A stretch of 64,000 nucleotides of DNA from Balaenoptera acutorostrata (Eukaryota; Chordata; Mammalia; Artiodactyla; Balaenopteridae), in contig NC_080077.1 of the NCBI RefSeq assembly GCF_949987535.1, positions 40,504,561 through 40,568,560 of the forward strand, in the 5' to 3' direction. Position 1 is the first letter of the stretch. Each line of letters opens with the position of its first letter. The notes beneath the pieces are model-generated. The model was given only the letters and a program-made list of their open reading frames with translations. It was not told where the DNA came from and ran no database searches. The position numbers and the translations under genes were made by a program. Of this stretch, positions 1-11,704 are shown in pieces.

Positions 1-527
1 TGATATACATTTACTCCAGAAGTACTCAGGAGCATTATTTTACCCCAGTGAGGAAAAAATGGACATACTCTGCCCATTTGTTAATGATGACTCATTAATT
101 TATTCTGATGAGCCTTAAGGTTTTGACTGAGTCAGCCGGCTGAATTGTGTGAAACGGTGGATAGTACAGCAGGAAGTCTGAGGCTGACATAGTTAACTGT
201 AGATGTTAACGCCTCACTGTGGATATTTCCATGATCACATCCATTCTGATTTTACTTTGTACCTCAAGATCTCCTAGAACTGGAGGCGTAATGTTTATAC
301 ATTGTTTTGAGATGAAAAGTATATCCAAAGAGAAGATACTACCGTACCACAGAAGCATGCACCTGAAGCTTGCCAAACAATGTGGACAAGACTGAGGGAG
401 GTCCTAAATGGTTATGCCAACATTATCTCACCTTGAAGTATGAGCATGTAAGAATTCACACTTAATCCCCTAAACACTTCCTTCAATAAATTAAGAAAGC
501 TTGACAGTTTAACTAATTTACTTTCTT
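1..527. other. Unique intergenic sequence
   Basis: AT-rich sequence. I see no recognisable repeat, exon or RNA gene. Confidence 0.4.
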
Positions 528-851
528 TTATTATTTCTTTTTTGTTTTTTTAAATTTTATTTATTTATTTATTTATGGCTGCGTTGGGTCTTCGTTTCTG
601 TGCAAGGGCTTTCTCCTGTTGCGGCAAGTGGGGGCCACTCTTCATCGCGGTGCGCGGGCCTCTCACTATCGCGGCCTCTCCTGTTGCGGAGCACAGGCTC
701 CAGACGCGCAGGCTCAGTAATTGTGGCTCACGGGCGTAGTTGCTCCGCGGCATGTGGGATTCTCCCAGACCAGGGCTCGAACCCGTGTCCCCTGCATTGG
801 CAGGCAGACTCTCAACCACTGCGCCACCAGGGAAGCCCTTATTATTTCTTT
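528..851 (-). mobile_element. CHR-type tRNA-derived SINE with 13-bp TSD
   Basis: A full-length cetacean SINE lies at 541-838 in reverse orientation. Its head (right end, reading 'gggcttccctggtggcgcag' on the minus strand) is tRNA-derived and its tail is (TAAA)n at 555-575. A perfect 13-bp direct repeat 'ttattatttcttt' flanks it at 528-540 and 839-851, as expected for L1-machinery insertion. Open frames of 69-111 codons inside it are translations of the SINE, not genes. Confidence 0.93.
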
Positions 852-1735
852 ATTCCAATTTTATCTGTACCATTTTTACTATGTTGGACTTTTCAAAAAT
901 CTTTTAACATTATTTATCAGATACTTTTAATTTAGAAAGCCCTGGTATCTTTTCCTTTGTATCAATTGTGTTCCCAAAAACCTCTCAGGAGCTAAATGGA
1001 TATTTCCCTGAGAAATGCAATTTTAGAGACATATGCCAATATTTATATCTAATTTTTCATCAAGTACATTTAGATGCAGAAAGTTTTTTCCTTCTATCTA
1101 TAACCATAAAAGATTAAAGATATATTCATTTTGAATCAAGATGCATGAATAAAGATACAGATCCTTCATTTTACTAGGCTTTGTTGGACTGGTTCATTAA
1201 TAGATTTTTGAATTTTAAAGTTCTTACCAAAGCAATTTTTATCCCTTAAAAAAAAATAGACACTGAGTTTAATAACAGGTTAGATCAGTTTCTGTTACCA
1301 AAATGACTTTGGAGTTCCACGTAAGTGGAATCAGACAAACTGTATGTTCTTTAACCCATTTCAGGGGTGCTATTAAAATATGCCATGGCAACATCAAGAT
1401 TGTACTTTCGACCTGTTTCTCAGAGAGTTTTTCTATCCACAATCCAGTATTTGAGATAATTCCACACGGACGCTGTGGTCTTCAGAAGAAACAAGCCTAG
1501 ATAGAGGAGAATTTTTTTCTTGAGAAGTGACTGAGATCAAGAGAGACTGAGAGGACTCTTGTTTTCTTTCTCTCATTGTCTCGATTTGTCAGGCATTATG
1601 TCTCCTCATGAAATTTACCAGCTGGGTTCCAGTGTTTCCTTTGCTGGTTATTATCAGAAATATTTATTTAAGAAATGCCCAGCTATTATTTATATACAAT
1701 ATTGCATCTTAAAACCAGAATAAGAAGATGTAATG
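852..1735. other. Unique intergenic sequence
   Basis: AT-rich, nothing recognised. A 65-codon frame at 1303-1500 has no family features. Confidence 0.4.
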
Positions 1736-1845
1736 GAAAAGAATCAGAAAAAGAATATATATATGTATAACTAAATCTTTGCTGTACACCTGAAATGTGA
1801 ATCAACTATACTTCAATTAAAAAATAAATTAAAAAAAGAAGGAAT
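1736..1845 (+). mobile_element. Short L1 3'-end relic
   Basis: The segment 'ctgtacacctgaaatgtgaatcaactatacttcaattaaaaaataaa' (given in parts: ctgtacacctgaaa, caactatacttcaa) is the last part of an artiodactyl-type L1 3' UTR. It is about 100 bp long and ends in an A-rich tail. No convincing TSD is visible. Confidence 0.65.
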
Positions 1846-4380
1846 AAGTGAAGGTAAATTTTTTTTTTTTTAATGATGTGGCAAAAAGAACACTGATGGG
1901 AGTCTGGAAACCTCTTCCCATTTGGTTTCCACTGAAACAAATGGTGTGATTCAGAAAAGATCCTCACAACCTTAGCATAAATTAATGGAATTGACTAGAT
2001 AAATTCCAATGAAACTAAGCTCTAAAACCCTATTCCAGAACTAAAAGGTTAACAATAAATCAATAAGCAGATGGGCTGAAAAGTCACTCTTGAAATTTAG
2101 AAACTAAATTTCAAATTACGGGGCTGTTCTTGAAATCACAGATATACTGGATGGTATAAAGTAAGGGAGGAGCAAGGAGAACCATGTAAAATTTTCTCAA
2201 GGGTAAGACCTGAGAGAAATGTGCATAATTCTTGCATTTCCCACAGCTAAGATTTTGGTCAATTAGAAAGACTAAGGTCAAAAAGGGCATGTAGCTTAGA
2301 TATTAGCACTCATTTAATTGAAGAGAGAAATGGGAAAAAATGAATTCTAAAAATGGGGCAAAAACTTTAACTTTCCCCTTGCTCCATCAGCCCCAGTCAT
2401 GCCACACCAAACATTTTTAAAAAATTAATTAGAAGTAAATAGTTGTAGTTATTAGACAGATGTCCCTGAGGAGGATTTCATGGTACAATCTCAGTAGACG
2501 AAAACCTAAAGGACCTTGCTAGTATTTTATCCTTATCAGTCTTAATGGTCTCTTAACCTTCTTTCAATGGCCTTAGTTCAGAAGCCAAACATCTAAATGA
2601 CAGAACCATAAAGAATTAGTGAAATGTTCATTGGATTAAAAACTAGAGGGAAAAAAAAAAAGCTGTTAACATTTTTCAGAAAAAAAAAAAAGAGCCATTT
2701 TAGGTCAATGGCTTTGAAATGAGTATTTGCTCCTGTTAGGGGCTGTCTTGGTAGTCATTGCCAGATCCCATACCTGGCAGAGTGTTTGGTGCATGGGAAA
2801 AACCGAGTAAATGTTTGATTGATGAACAGACATGCTAAATAGGCTTTATTTGAGTCAATTCTTTCCCTGCTTTTTGGGCAAGTGGTCATTAATGTAAATG
2901 ACAAACAGGGGTCTGGGGAATAGTTTATTTAATCTCTTGCTATAACTCTTTCTCCAGCCTCTCAACAAGCTCTGATGTTGGTCTCTGCACCTTCCCTGAC
3001 CATACATTCCTGGAGTCTCTATATCACCAATATTACTCAGGAGATAAAATATCTAAAATAATAAGTCCTTTGACCAGAATGTCTCTTATCTGACCTACAA
3101 CTTGAGCTAAATAATCAAACCTCAAAGCCCATGGAATTTAAAACTTTAGGGTTGCTGGTGCTGAATATTTTGTGATTGTTTTTTCCTTTCTTGCACTTAA
3201 AAAAAATTCTATGTACAGGTACAAATAAATATTCCATAGATACTTGTTGGATAAATGACTTTACAGTGCATACTGTAAGCTGTTTGAGGAAAGATTTTAT
3301 GAAATTTGGTTGGTTGCCACAAAGCCTAAATGTTTTGTGATTCATTCAAACTTTTACCTTGTGCCATATCAGATAAAGTTTTATGAGTTTATCTACAGAA
3401 GGAAGAGCTTCTTGTCAAACACAAAAATAGGGAGCAGAGAGAAAGAGGTGGAGTTTCCTTACTGAAATCAGACGTCAACATGCTGTGTTCATTATGAACC
3501 CTCACATTCAATAAAGTTGAGAATGCCAGGGTACTGGAGCAGAGTTTTACTGAAGATCAAAACAACCTGCTTTAACAGACTTTGTGTTCTGTCTTTTCAT
3601 TTCCTGTAGGTGGTTAGCTCCTGAACTGAACCAAATACCAAAGTCTCTGATTAGAGGTAACTGGTTTCCTTCCTGACACTGAAAATGTCAAAAGGTAAGC
3701 TGCCTCTGGATGGACCTAACTTTGAAGCTTATTTGTGATGATTCCAGTTAGTTCTAAGGTGGTAAGAATTAAAATATATTATATTTTGTTTTACAGATTC
3801 TTTGAAGTTTCTTGCTGGAACTTATTTTTAAATATCCTCAGTCTTTTGTTCTATATTCATAAGCAAATTGATTTCTTCACTCCTGATTCTATCTTACCAA
3901 TTTTTAAATTATTTATAGTTACCTGTTACAATTAACAAGAAAATTGCACCTGATCTAGTCATAATTTTACGGAAAACTTTGTTTCATCATTCTATGATCT
4001 TCTAACTAAATTGCAAAATTTAAATTGGTCATAAAATGTTTTTTTATCTTGAAGAAGTTTAGAAAGAAGAAGCATGTATGAAGAAGCTACTGATACTTTA
4101 TCTTTTCTTTTCAGATAGAGTGATCATGTATATACAATTTTTATCCTGTGCAACTCCAACGATAAAATTCCTAGGTTTGATAGGGATTTGGGAAGAAATA
4201 GTGGATAAGACTTACAGTCATTTGGGATTTAATTAAGTCACATTTTCAACAGGTGTTCTAAATAAATACAATAACAGTAATAAATATTATTAGCATGCAA
4301 GATAGTGCCTGACTAGAGGTGGTAAACATTAGATAGGGTTTGAATAAAGGACTATAAGCTCAGTATCACAGAACTTTAGA
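1846..4380. other. Unique intergenic sequence
   Basis: About 2.5 kb with no recognised repeat or exon. It has short A-runs near 2650 and 2680. Small open frames (66-76 codons) look random. Confidence 0.4.
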
Positions 4381-4525
4381 TAGGAAAGTTACCTAAAAAA
4401 TGTTCTAGTCCAATTCCTGAGTTTTACAAGTGAGAAAATTCAGTTTCAGGGGAAGAAACTGTTTCAGGTTAAACGGTCTGTTAGTGGCATAGTTGAGGCA
4501 ACATTCTATGTCTTCTACTTCTGAT
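4381..4525 (-). repeat. MIR-like ancient SINE relic
   Basis: The text 'ttttacaagtgagaaaattcag' followed by a decayed 'gttagtggca' stretch resembles the core of MIR in reverse orientation (tttacagatgaggaaactgag ... gtggcagag). It is strongly diverged and its class is uncertain. Confidence 0.4.
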
Positions 4526-4749
4526 TCACTACCTTTAGCCTCTGTTTTTTCTAAATGTACCAACTGAAAAACAAAAGTGACTACATGTATTGAACTATCC
4601 ATATAATTATTAATTTAAATAGTACAAGTTAAACCTTGATCTACACAGTTATACCTGAACATATTTTGAATAGTGCTGTGAATTTTGTAGATCATGTTCA
4701 ATTATTTATCACTTACTCAAAACTTGTTTCTGTTGTACAAGCCAAGTTA

Positions 4750-5240
4750 TGACAATATAGAAAGTAGAAAAAGAAATGAAGAACATCCACAATTTCTACC
4801 ATTACAGTACACACTATGCAGTTTTTACTCCTAGTACTTATTCATGCTTACATATTTTCTGAAGTTGTAATGATGAGGTAATATGATCTTTGTTATGTTT
4901 TATTTAATTAACATTATATCATGACATTTTCATGTTATTACATAATGTTCATAATGACTACTTTAGCAACTGCATAGTATTTCATTGACTTGCTTTGATA
5001 TTTATTCAGCCATTTCCCTCTTGTTGAACAATTAAGTCACCTCCAATGTAACTATTAATAACACTGCAGTGAATTTCTTCATTCACATTGCTTGTGTATG
5101 TTGTTTTTCTTTAAATTATTTTTCTGTGGGTAAATTATAAACTATTGAATTTTAACTGGATATGAGTATTTAGGTATCAGCAGGGCTTATAGCACATTTT
5201 GCTAAATAGTTTTCTAAAAAGGTTACATTATATAACTAAA
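4750..5240 (-). repeat. Ancient L1-like fragment (probable)
   Basis: The order of short matches ('tatttattcagccatttcc', 'aataacactgcagtgaa', 'ttctgtgggtaaatt', 'gctaaatagttttctaaa') follows the pattern of a very old L1 ORF2/3' region read backwards. It is heavily diverged and no boundaries are visible. Confidence 0.4.
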
Positions 5241-5442
5241 GAATAAAGTCATCTAGGCTGTTGATTAAATAGCACAGCCCCACATTTACCAGACATGGAC
5301 CATGGAAACAACAGAGAAGCCACAGTTAGGACTGGCCTTGTGTGCAGAAGGGTGTCCAGAAGTCTGCACAGATAATGTACATGACAGTCCCTAAAAATGA
5401 AGCCCAGTAGTTTTCCTGAAATTTCCAACAATGTAGACTCTC

Positions 5443-5797
5443 AGTGCCTTCTTTTTTTTTTTTAATAGCTGAGGCTGACAGTTTTTTATTTTTTTTAAAT
5501 TATTTATTTATTTATTTATTCTTGGCTGTGTTGGGTCTTCGTTTCTGTGCGAGGGCTTTCTCTAGTTGTGGCAAGTGGGGGCCACTCCTCATCGCGATGC
5601 ACGGACCTCTCAGTGTCGCGGCCTCTCCTGTTGCGGAGCACAGGCTCCAGACGCGCAGGCTCAGCAGTCGTGGCTCACGGGCCCAGTTGCTCCGCGGCAT
5701 GTGGGATCTTCCCAGACCAGGGCTCGAACCCGTGTCCTCTGCATTGGCAGGCAGATTCTCAACCACTGCGCCACCAGGGAAGCCCTAGTGCCTTCTT
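5443..5797 (-). mobile_element. CHR-type SINE with extra transduced tail and 11-bp TSD
   Basis: The SINE body runs from about 5786 (head) down to 5521 (tail start). An 11-bp direct repeat 'agtgccttctt' flanks the whole insertion at 5443-5453 and 5787-5797. Between the (TAAA)n tail and the TSD lie 18 bp of unrelated sequence (5464-5481) and a second T-run (5452-5463), so on the minus strand there are two A-tracts with a short unique segment between them. Confidence 0.92.
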
Positions 5798-6083
5798 AAG
5801 GAACTAGATTTTTAATAAAGTCAAGACATTTCTAGACCAAAGAAGGGTAAAGAATTAGCTAACACATGTTCAGTCTAGTTAACATGATTAACTCCCATTA
5901 CCAATCATGTACACTTAGAGAAAATAGCCTTAATCCTTCAAATAAGTACTAAGAAGGAAGAAGTTGAGCACATGAGACTCTTTTTGCCTGTTGAGTGAAA
6001 GAAAATAGAAAATTGGACTTAAATCTCTCATCCATCATAAACATGTATTCCCTATACACACACCCCACCCCACCCTCAATCCG

Positions 6084-6129
<46 letters not shown>

Positions 6130-6478
6130 GTCAATGAAAAGACCATGCTTTTCTTTTTTTTTTCCACAGACTTACTGTTTGTTTTCCTCCAAATGGCAAA
6201 GGCAGAAGTAGATTGAGTTACTTAGGCAGAGTTCTGTGTTAGAACTGTGAACCACATTTTCATCCTACTTTTTTAATGGAAGGGTTGCTTATGTTTCAAT
6301 TCAATCTCTGTGGCTATTGCTATTGAGTAAACCTCTTTACTCCGACCTTCTGGGTGAAAAAAGACCATGCTTTTTAAATTTCATAAGTTCTTTAGGACTC
6401 AGACCCAGGACTCCCAGGGCTGTGGTGATTGACTTGCTCATTATTGCTCAGTATTTTTTTCCTCGTATATGGAGCTAC
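5798..6478. other. Unique sequence with a microsatellite
   Basis: No exon or interspersed repeat recognised apart from the (CA)n tract annotated separately. Confidence 0.4.
6088..6126. repeat. (CA)n microsatellite
   Basis: About 19 uninterrupted CA dinucleotides. Histidine/threonine and cysteine/valine runs in the overlapping frames come from this repeat. Confidence 0.97.
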
Positions 6479-6725
6479 ACAGCTACCATTTATTGAAAAG
6501 CTGCTATCTCCCAGCCACTTTCTTGGATGCTTTTTGTTCAGGATCTCATTTAATCCTCAGAACAACTCTATATAGTACCATTTATTTCTCTCTATTACAT
6601 ATGTGGAAATCAAGGCCCAGAATCTTTAAGCAATTTGCATGAAAACACAAGTTCTGAGTTATGAGGTGGCAGAGACAAGATTCACCCTTCTCTGATGCTG
6701 TTCTGTGAAGTACCTCTCAGTGCAG
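6479..6725 (-). repeat. MIR SINE relic
   Basis: 'ctcatttaatcctcagaaca', then a decayed 'ggaaatcaaggcccagaatctttaa' and 'gaggtggcagagacaagattc' follow the MIR consensus order in reverse orientation. Confidence 0.7.
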
Positions 6726-8115
6726 CACAGACAAGTTGAGGGAGGCATTTCTACCTTAATATGTTAACATTTCTGGGGTATTTTGGTTCTCTTGAGATTT
6801 TTCTATTCATAAAACTTGAAAAACCTCTCAGTTACTTCTTTTTCTCAGAATGTTGGTCATACTGGATATTTACTCTGCTATTAAATGTATGTCCAGAAGA
6901 ATACAAATGGGAACCAAAATAGTGGCCCAAAATTAACTCTGTAATGTTTAATGAAATGTTATAATATTTTGCGTTCAATCTTCATGACTAAAGTCACGAC
7001 AGATATTCCAAATCAGCAGTTGTGTTGCCAGTGGAATCTCAACAATATTAATTCAGATTTGAACAACCACTCTTGATTTATCTCTAGATTCAGGTCCCAT
7101 AAAAACTAAGGATGAAGTCTCCTGATTGAAGTCTTTAAATTTAATTTCTAAAAAGCAATTAAATCTGATAAAGTGTTTGGGTCTGAGAAATTTTGGCGAA
7201 GGCAAAGAATGAAACAGGAATATACCTGTGTCATAACACAGCTACCTTATTGACAATTCTCCTCCTCAAGTAGTTAAGCTGATCTCTCAGCAAATCCATT
7301 AAAATTACTCACAAGAATTTAAGTATGTACTATTAGTCAGAATGATCTTGGTACAGAGTTAAACAATATTATTCCTTTCCCTGCTTTGAAATTTTCACCC
7401 AAAGAAGGATTAGATGAATTCTAAGTTTTTTAAGTTTGTAGAAGAATTCTACCACAAATTTAAACTCAAGAGGAAAACACTTTAGATGTATGATTAATAT
7501 ATTATTAGTGAATATTTGGGATAAAAAACGTCTCATACTTAGAAACGCCAAAGAAAACCAGTTTATGTCTATTATAGGTGGAAAGATACTGGCCATAAAT
7601 ATATCTTGAACTTTTAACTGTGACAAAAGAAATTTTACTACATATTCTGCCTGCTTTTACATAGGTAGTTAAACTCTATATAATTATATAGTTAGAAACA
7701 CAGTTATATAACAAATTAAGTCCTGGGAAAGGGAAAAAAACATGATTCCATGTAGATACACACAGCCCTCAAAATTTGCTTGCAAATGGTTTGGCTCTTA
7801 AACATAATTTCGCACAGAAAAATATTTCAAATTATAGCCCCTCTCCACCTGAAACCCACTGAATGCATAATTAAGTTGAACTGTGGTTATTATATTTGAG
7901 ACAGAGCTCTTTCAGGGAGGAAGGAGGCAGAGAACACACATTTACTTCTTTCCTTTAGGGCTGGCTATGAATAAAATATTGTCATAGACAATGTTGATTA
8001 GGTATCTTTTATATTCTTTCATCTGTCACCTGAATTTTGCCTGCTGCTCAGTTTTTGGTGTGTGCTATACTCACTTCCTGTTTTAAACTACGCTTATTGG
8101 CACACTACCCAGGAC
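6726..8115. other. Unique intergenic sequence
   Basis: Nothing recognised. An 85-codon frame at 7369-7626 (minus) has no recognisable features. Confidence 0.4.
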
Positions 8116-8235
8116 CAGCCTACCTCCCAAAGGACTTTGTGCCTCAAAATGATCTCCCTCCCCTCTTGTCTCTACTGCAGTGCCTTCCATGTAGAAGGCA
8201 CTCAATAATTACTCATTGAAGGAATGAATGAAATA
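8116..8235 (+). repeat. L2 (LINE2) 3'-end relic
   Basis: The end 'gaaggcactcaataattactcattgaaggaatgaatg' (parts: ggcactcaataa, gaatgaatg) matches the typical L2 3' terminus with its short tandem 'gaatgaatg' tail. The upstream 'ctactgcagtgccttccatgtag' fits the same consensus. Confidence 0.65.
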
Positions 8236-9166
8236 AGAAACATACAAAGTAAAAGAGAAAAGATGCGGTTTTGATCCTTTATAGCCTCTTCACTTTCCCT
8301 ATATTTACATTGTTTTCCAAGTTTCATCCGGTTGTTGTTTTGCACAATGGCTCCCTTGGAGGTGAGAGCTTGAGTTCCAACAAGCGTGGTAAGGGTAGGG
8401 TGGAGGACAGCCGGGCACATGTTTTATGCAGATTTTTAGATTCAGTGTTAATGGAAAGCTCACCTTATTTTTAAATGATGAGGCTATTGTAAATAGCAAG
8501 GCTACAAAGCTCAAGAGAACATGGTGAATCACGATGACAGAAGGTAAGCACACAGTGGTAATGTGGTGTAGAGATCGCTGACTTGCTTCGCGTGTGTTCC
8601 AAGCAGTGATGGCATCTTAAAGCAGCCACATGTCTGTCCTATCCAACACATAGAGAGGCACGATAGAACAGTGCAGCTACAGTGCTTCTGCTTTGCAACA
8701 GCGGTTCACAGCCAACGATGCTCAGTGCTCAGTGTAGCTCCCATGGTAACTCATGGGCGAGGTGCCTCCTTAGGCCCTTCCTGTGCTGCATACCTATCTC
8801 ATTGCTAAGCTGCTTCTGGTTGAAATCCCATGCACATGCTCTTGTATGGTCAAAAAGAGACTTCCTCTGTACAGAACTCACTCAAAGCCCGACATGGGCA
8901 CATGGCAGGCTGCTGGCCAAAATGTGCCCGCTAAGCCGCTAACAAATGAATCATGAATCTGGGTGACTGGAGAGACAAATGTTTACCATGGAATGGTAAC
9001 AAAAAGTCTGGGCTTTTTGCCATTTAGGAAAGAAAAAAAAGTCTATAAACTTTCTATCCTTTCCTGGATGGAGGTCTAAGGAGGTACAGGGCACTCAGTT
9101 CAGTCTTTAGACAGCAAGCAAAGTGACAAAAAATGAGACTTTTTAGAGATTCACAGTGAAATACAC
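8236..9166. other. Unique intergenic sequence
   Basis: Nothing recognised, although the stretch 8540-8950 is richer in GC than its surroundings. Small frames (67-86 codons) have no family features. Confidence 0.35.
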
Positions 9167-9170
9167 ATGC

Positions 9171-9218
<48 letters not shown>
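9167..9218. repeat. (TA)n microsatellite
   Basis: Two TA/AT runs separated by 'catata', about 50 bp in all. An open frame reading IYIYIY across it is an artefact. Confidence 0.95.
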
Positions 9219-9223
<5 letters not shown>

Positions 9224-9394
9224 TTTTTTTGTGATGACTGGTTTGCTTTACCATAAAACAGAGTAGGATGTTGTCATTACAATTTAGCTCTTTCCTATTC
9301 CAGCCCTTCATTGTTTAAGGCTATAGGGAAAGCAGGTTGTGCTTAATGAGTAATAACTCATTGAACACCAAGAATGAGGGCAGAATAAGATAAT

Positions 9395-9592
9395 GTTTAT
9401 GAGTATAGACTTTGTAGTCAGACAGAGTGGATTTCAATTCCAGACCTGCCACAATCTGGCTGTGTGACTTTTAGGAGGTTACTTAACATCTTCCTCTCTG
9501 TAACGGTCAGTGCAGGTAGGCAATATGTGTTAAGCACTTAGAACAGTGCCTGGGACAGATTAAGGGCTCAATAAATGTTACTTGAAGATTAT
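9395..9592 (+). repeat. MIR SINE relic, forward
   Basis: The consensus order is clear: 'agtcagacagagtggatttcaa', 'ctggctgtgtgactttta', 'ttacttaacatcttcctctctg', 'agcacttagaacagtgcctgg', 'gggctcaataaatgttact'. This is one of the better preserved MIR copies in the window. Confidence 0.85.
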
Positions 9593-10003
9593 TTGCTTAC
9601 TGATAGTATTCCTAAAATTAGTATTAGGAAAATTTTGCACCAGAAGCATTATGGCCAAAGAGCCAAAAATACACACCAATAACATTATGCCCCACTAGAC
9701 TAAGTTTGCTAATTCCTCTAAGGAAAGTTATTTGAGTAGAAGTATTTTAAATTAACTATTTGCATATTGTTTACTTTTTCTTTTCTGTGTTTTATCAGTC
9801 CTTATCACTGTGCCTGGTAAATAAATTATTTCAGAAATGGAGACAAGACAAACAAGAGATCTAAGACAATGGAATGTCTAGTATGTTAACATACTCTATT
9901 CCGGAGGGAGAAAATTAAGAAAAATGGTTTCCAGCATATTTATGAACAACTTATTATTGATATTCTGTGGTACATACATACATGCATGCATATATGCAAA
10001 CGT
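9593..10003. other. Unique intergenic sequence
   Basis: Nothing recognised. A short alternating catgcatgcatatatgca stretch at about 9981-9998 adjoins the breakpoint of the pseudogene fragment. Confidence 0.35.
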
Positions 10004-10860
10004 CTTTCCGTTTGGCCTTTTGCTCCCTTTTCTGAGTGGCCTGCCGTGCCTCCATTTCTGCTGTCAGTGGCCCTGGCACCTGGAGGACTTCCAGGAAGGT
10101 ATAACCTGACCTGAGCTTTGCTGTAATCATAAGCATCTGGATTCTTCTCCATGAATCTCCGGAACTCATTACGTGCTGACTTGTCAGCTGCAACTGTGCA
10201 TGGTGGCCAGGTCCGGGAGTCCCTAGGTGCGAAAACCCAAAAGTGGGTTCAGCTTGCCTCCTGCTCCTCCCAACATCACCCAAGCAGACCAAGGGAAATA
10301 CTGTCAAGTAGCCAGTACCAAGATCATCATCCGTGTACCCCAGAAGGGGTCGGCATGAAGACCCTTACTTACTGCACAGGGGTCTGCCCCTGCCTCTGAG
10401 GCCAACCACTGAGCCTCTCCCAGCTGCAGCTGCTGTGCACAGGATGGTGAAGCCACCAGAGCCCAAGGGGGCACTGAGCAGAGACAGAACTCCAGGGTCT
10501 AGGGGGCTGGTAGCTAGCCGGAGCTTCAGCATCCCCGTATCTCCAGCTCAGCAAGCAGCCAGAAGCATGTCCCAGAGCTCTGGCTGACCAGGGGACTTGG
10601 CCTCATCTGGGGAAGGCCCCAAAGGGGCTGACTGTGAAAAGGCCTCATCTTCTTGAGGTTGCTGGGAAAGAGTCATTTGCACCCCAGCCTCCAGGTCTCG
10701 GTTTTTCTCCCTCTTATTCCTTTTTCTCCTCCTCTGCTTGGGCAATACCTCAAATTCATGAAGATCCAGCGTCCCCAGTGTCACCTCTACTAGCTCCAAC
10801 TCTACCTGGGGGCCATCCTCTCCCTCTGACTCTGAACCTAGGGAAAAATTTGCTATGTTA
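10004..10860 (-). pseudogene. ANKZF1P: ANKZF1-like gene fragment with retained introns (unprocessed pseudogene)
   Basis: On the minus strand three exon-like blocks can be read. Block A (10837-10373) encodes a basic/acidic region ([17 protein letters not shown]), then [10 protein letters not shown] and an ankyrin-type stretch (GRGSVV). Block B (10222-10111) contains [15 protein letters not shown]. Block C (10079 to about 10004) encodes [15 protein letters not shown] recognise this order as the C-terminal half of ANKZF1 (Vms1 homologue, a peptidyl-tRNA hydrolase/endonuclease acting in ribosome quality control). The blocks are separated by intron-like sequence: donor 'gtaagtaag' at 10372, acceptor 'cacctag' ending at 10223, and a 31-bp gt...ag remnant at 10110-10080. 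An acceptor-like 'tttttccctag' precedes block A. Breaks include a stop just after LLAAC, a 2-base deletion near the end of block A and loss of the true C-terminus. Other identities are possible but unlikely. Confidence 0.75.
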
Positions 10861-11704
10861 GATCCATCTAAGGAATAAGCAGAGGGTAGAAGGGTGTGAG
10901 CTGCACCAGATGCATAAGAATGTACATAGAGAGATAATCCAGATCACTTGAAATAAAATTGTCACCCAAAAAAAAAAAATTTCTCCTTCAGCTGCATTTT
11001 GCTTCACTTTGTCTCTCTGGCAAGCTGGCAAACTGTTTGATGATCCCATGTTCAGCACACAGACATTGCAGGTTCTCCAATATCTTCATTCGACTATTCA
11101 GGGAGAAGCTGAGAACATCAAACTATTTTCAGTTATGCTAGAAATGCACCAGGAAGTTTCCTACTGTGTAGCAGAGTGGAAGTGATTTATTTTAAATGAG
11201 AAAATGAACCATTGGTCAATGGAAAGTTGACAGCTAATAAAATATCTGCAGCTGGGACTCATCTCTCCATGCAAAAGAGATCTGAAAAAGAGGCAAGGGG
11301 AATTGAGGTGATTTGGACTACTTATGACATGAACTTCTGACACTCATTCTGTAAAACTAGTAATATGAAATATGGTTTTCCAACTTCAAGGCTGAGTGAT
11401 GAAGGAAAGAAAAGATGTGAAATGTTAGAAACTTACTTCATGGGAGACTTATTTCAGATACTCTAAAAATATCTGTAGAACCTCAGGTAAAATTTCCTTG
11501 TGAGACCCCCTTCCTTTAGAACTTCTCTTTGCAATCCAAACCTCCAGTTCAAGTACAGTGTGAACTAGAGAAGAAAAAGGTAGGAAAGGAAGATTGGGAG
11601 TTGGCTCTATCAAAAACATTCTTTAATAACATACCTGTATCTAATAACTGCTTGACGTTTTAGAGAACTTTTGTTATTATTTATAGAATTATTAATGCTT
11701 TGAA
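10861..11704. other. Unrecognised sequence flanking the pseudogene
   Basis: The first stretch may still be intron from the ANKZF1-like source gene. 'gaaataaaattgtcaccc' followed by 12 A at about 10947-10980 looks like a poly(A)-tailed plus-strand end, with no identifiable element attached. Nothing else recognised. Confidence 0.3.

Noticed and set aside
565..935. Overlapping frames of 69-111 codons on both strands (likewise at 5.5, 20.1, 26.9, 28.9 and 63.5 kb)
   Set aside because: They are translations of the CHR SINE. The same peptides recur at each SINE and the frames end in flanking DNA.
10969..10980. 12-A run as the tail of the ANKZF1-like copy
   Set aside because: The A-run is on the plus strand and at the 5' side of a minus-strand fragment, so it cannot be its poly(A) tail.
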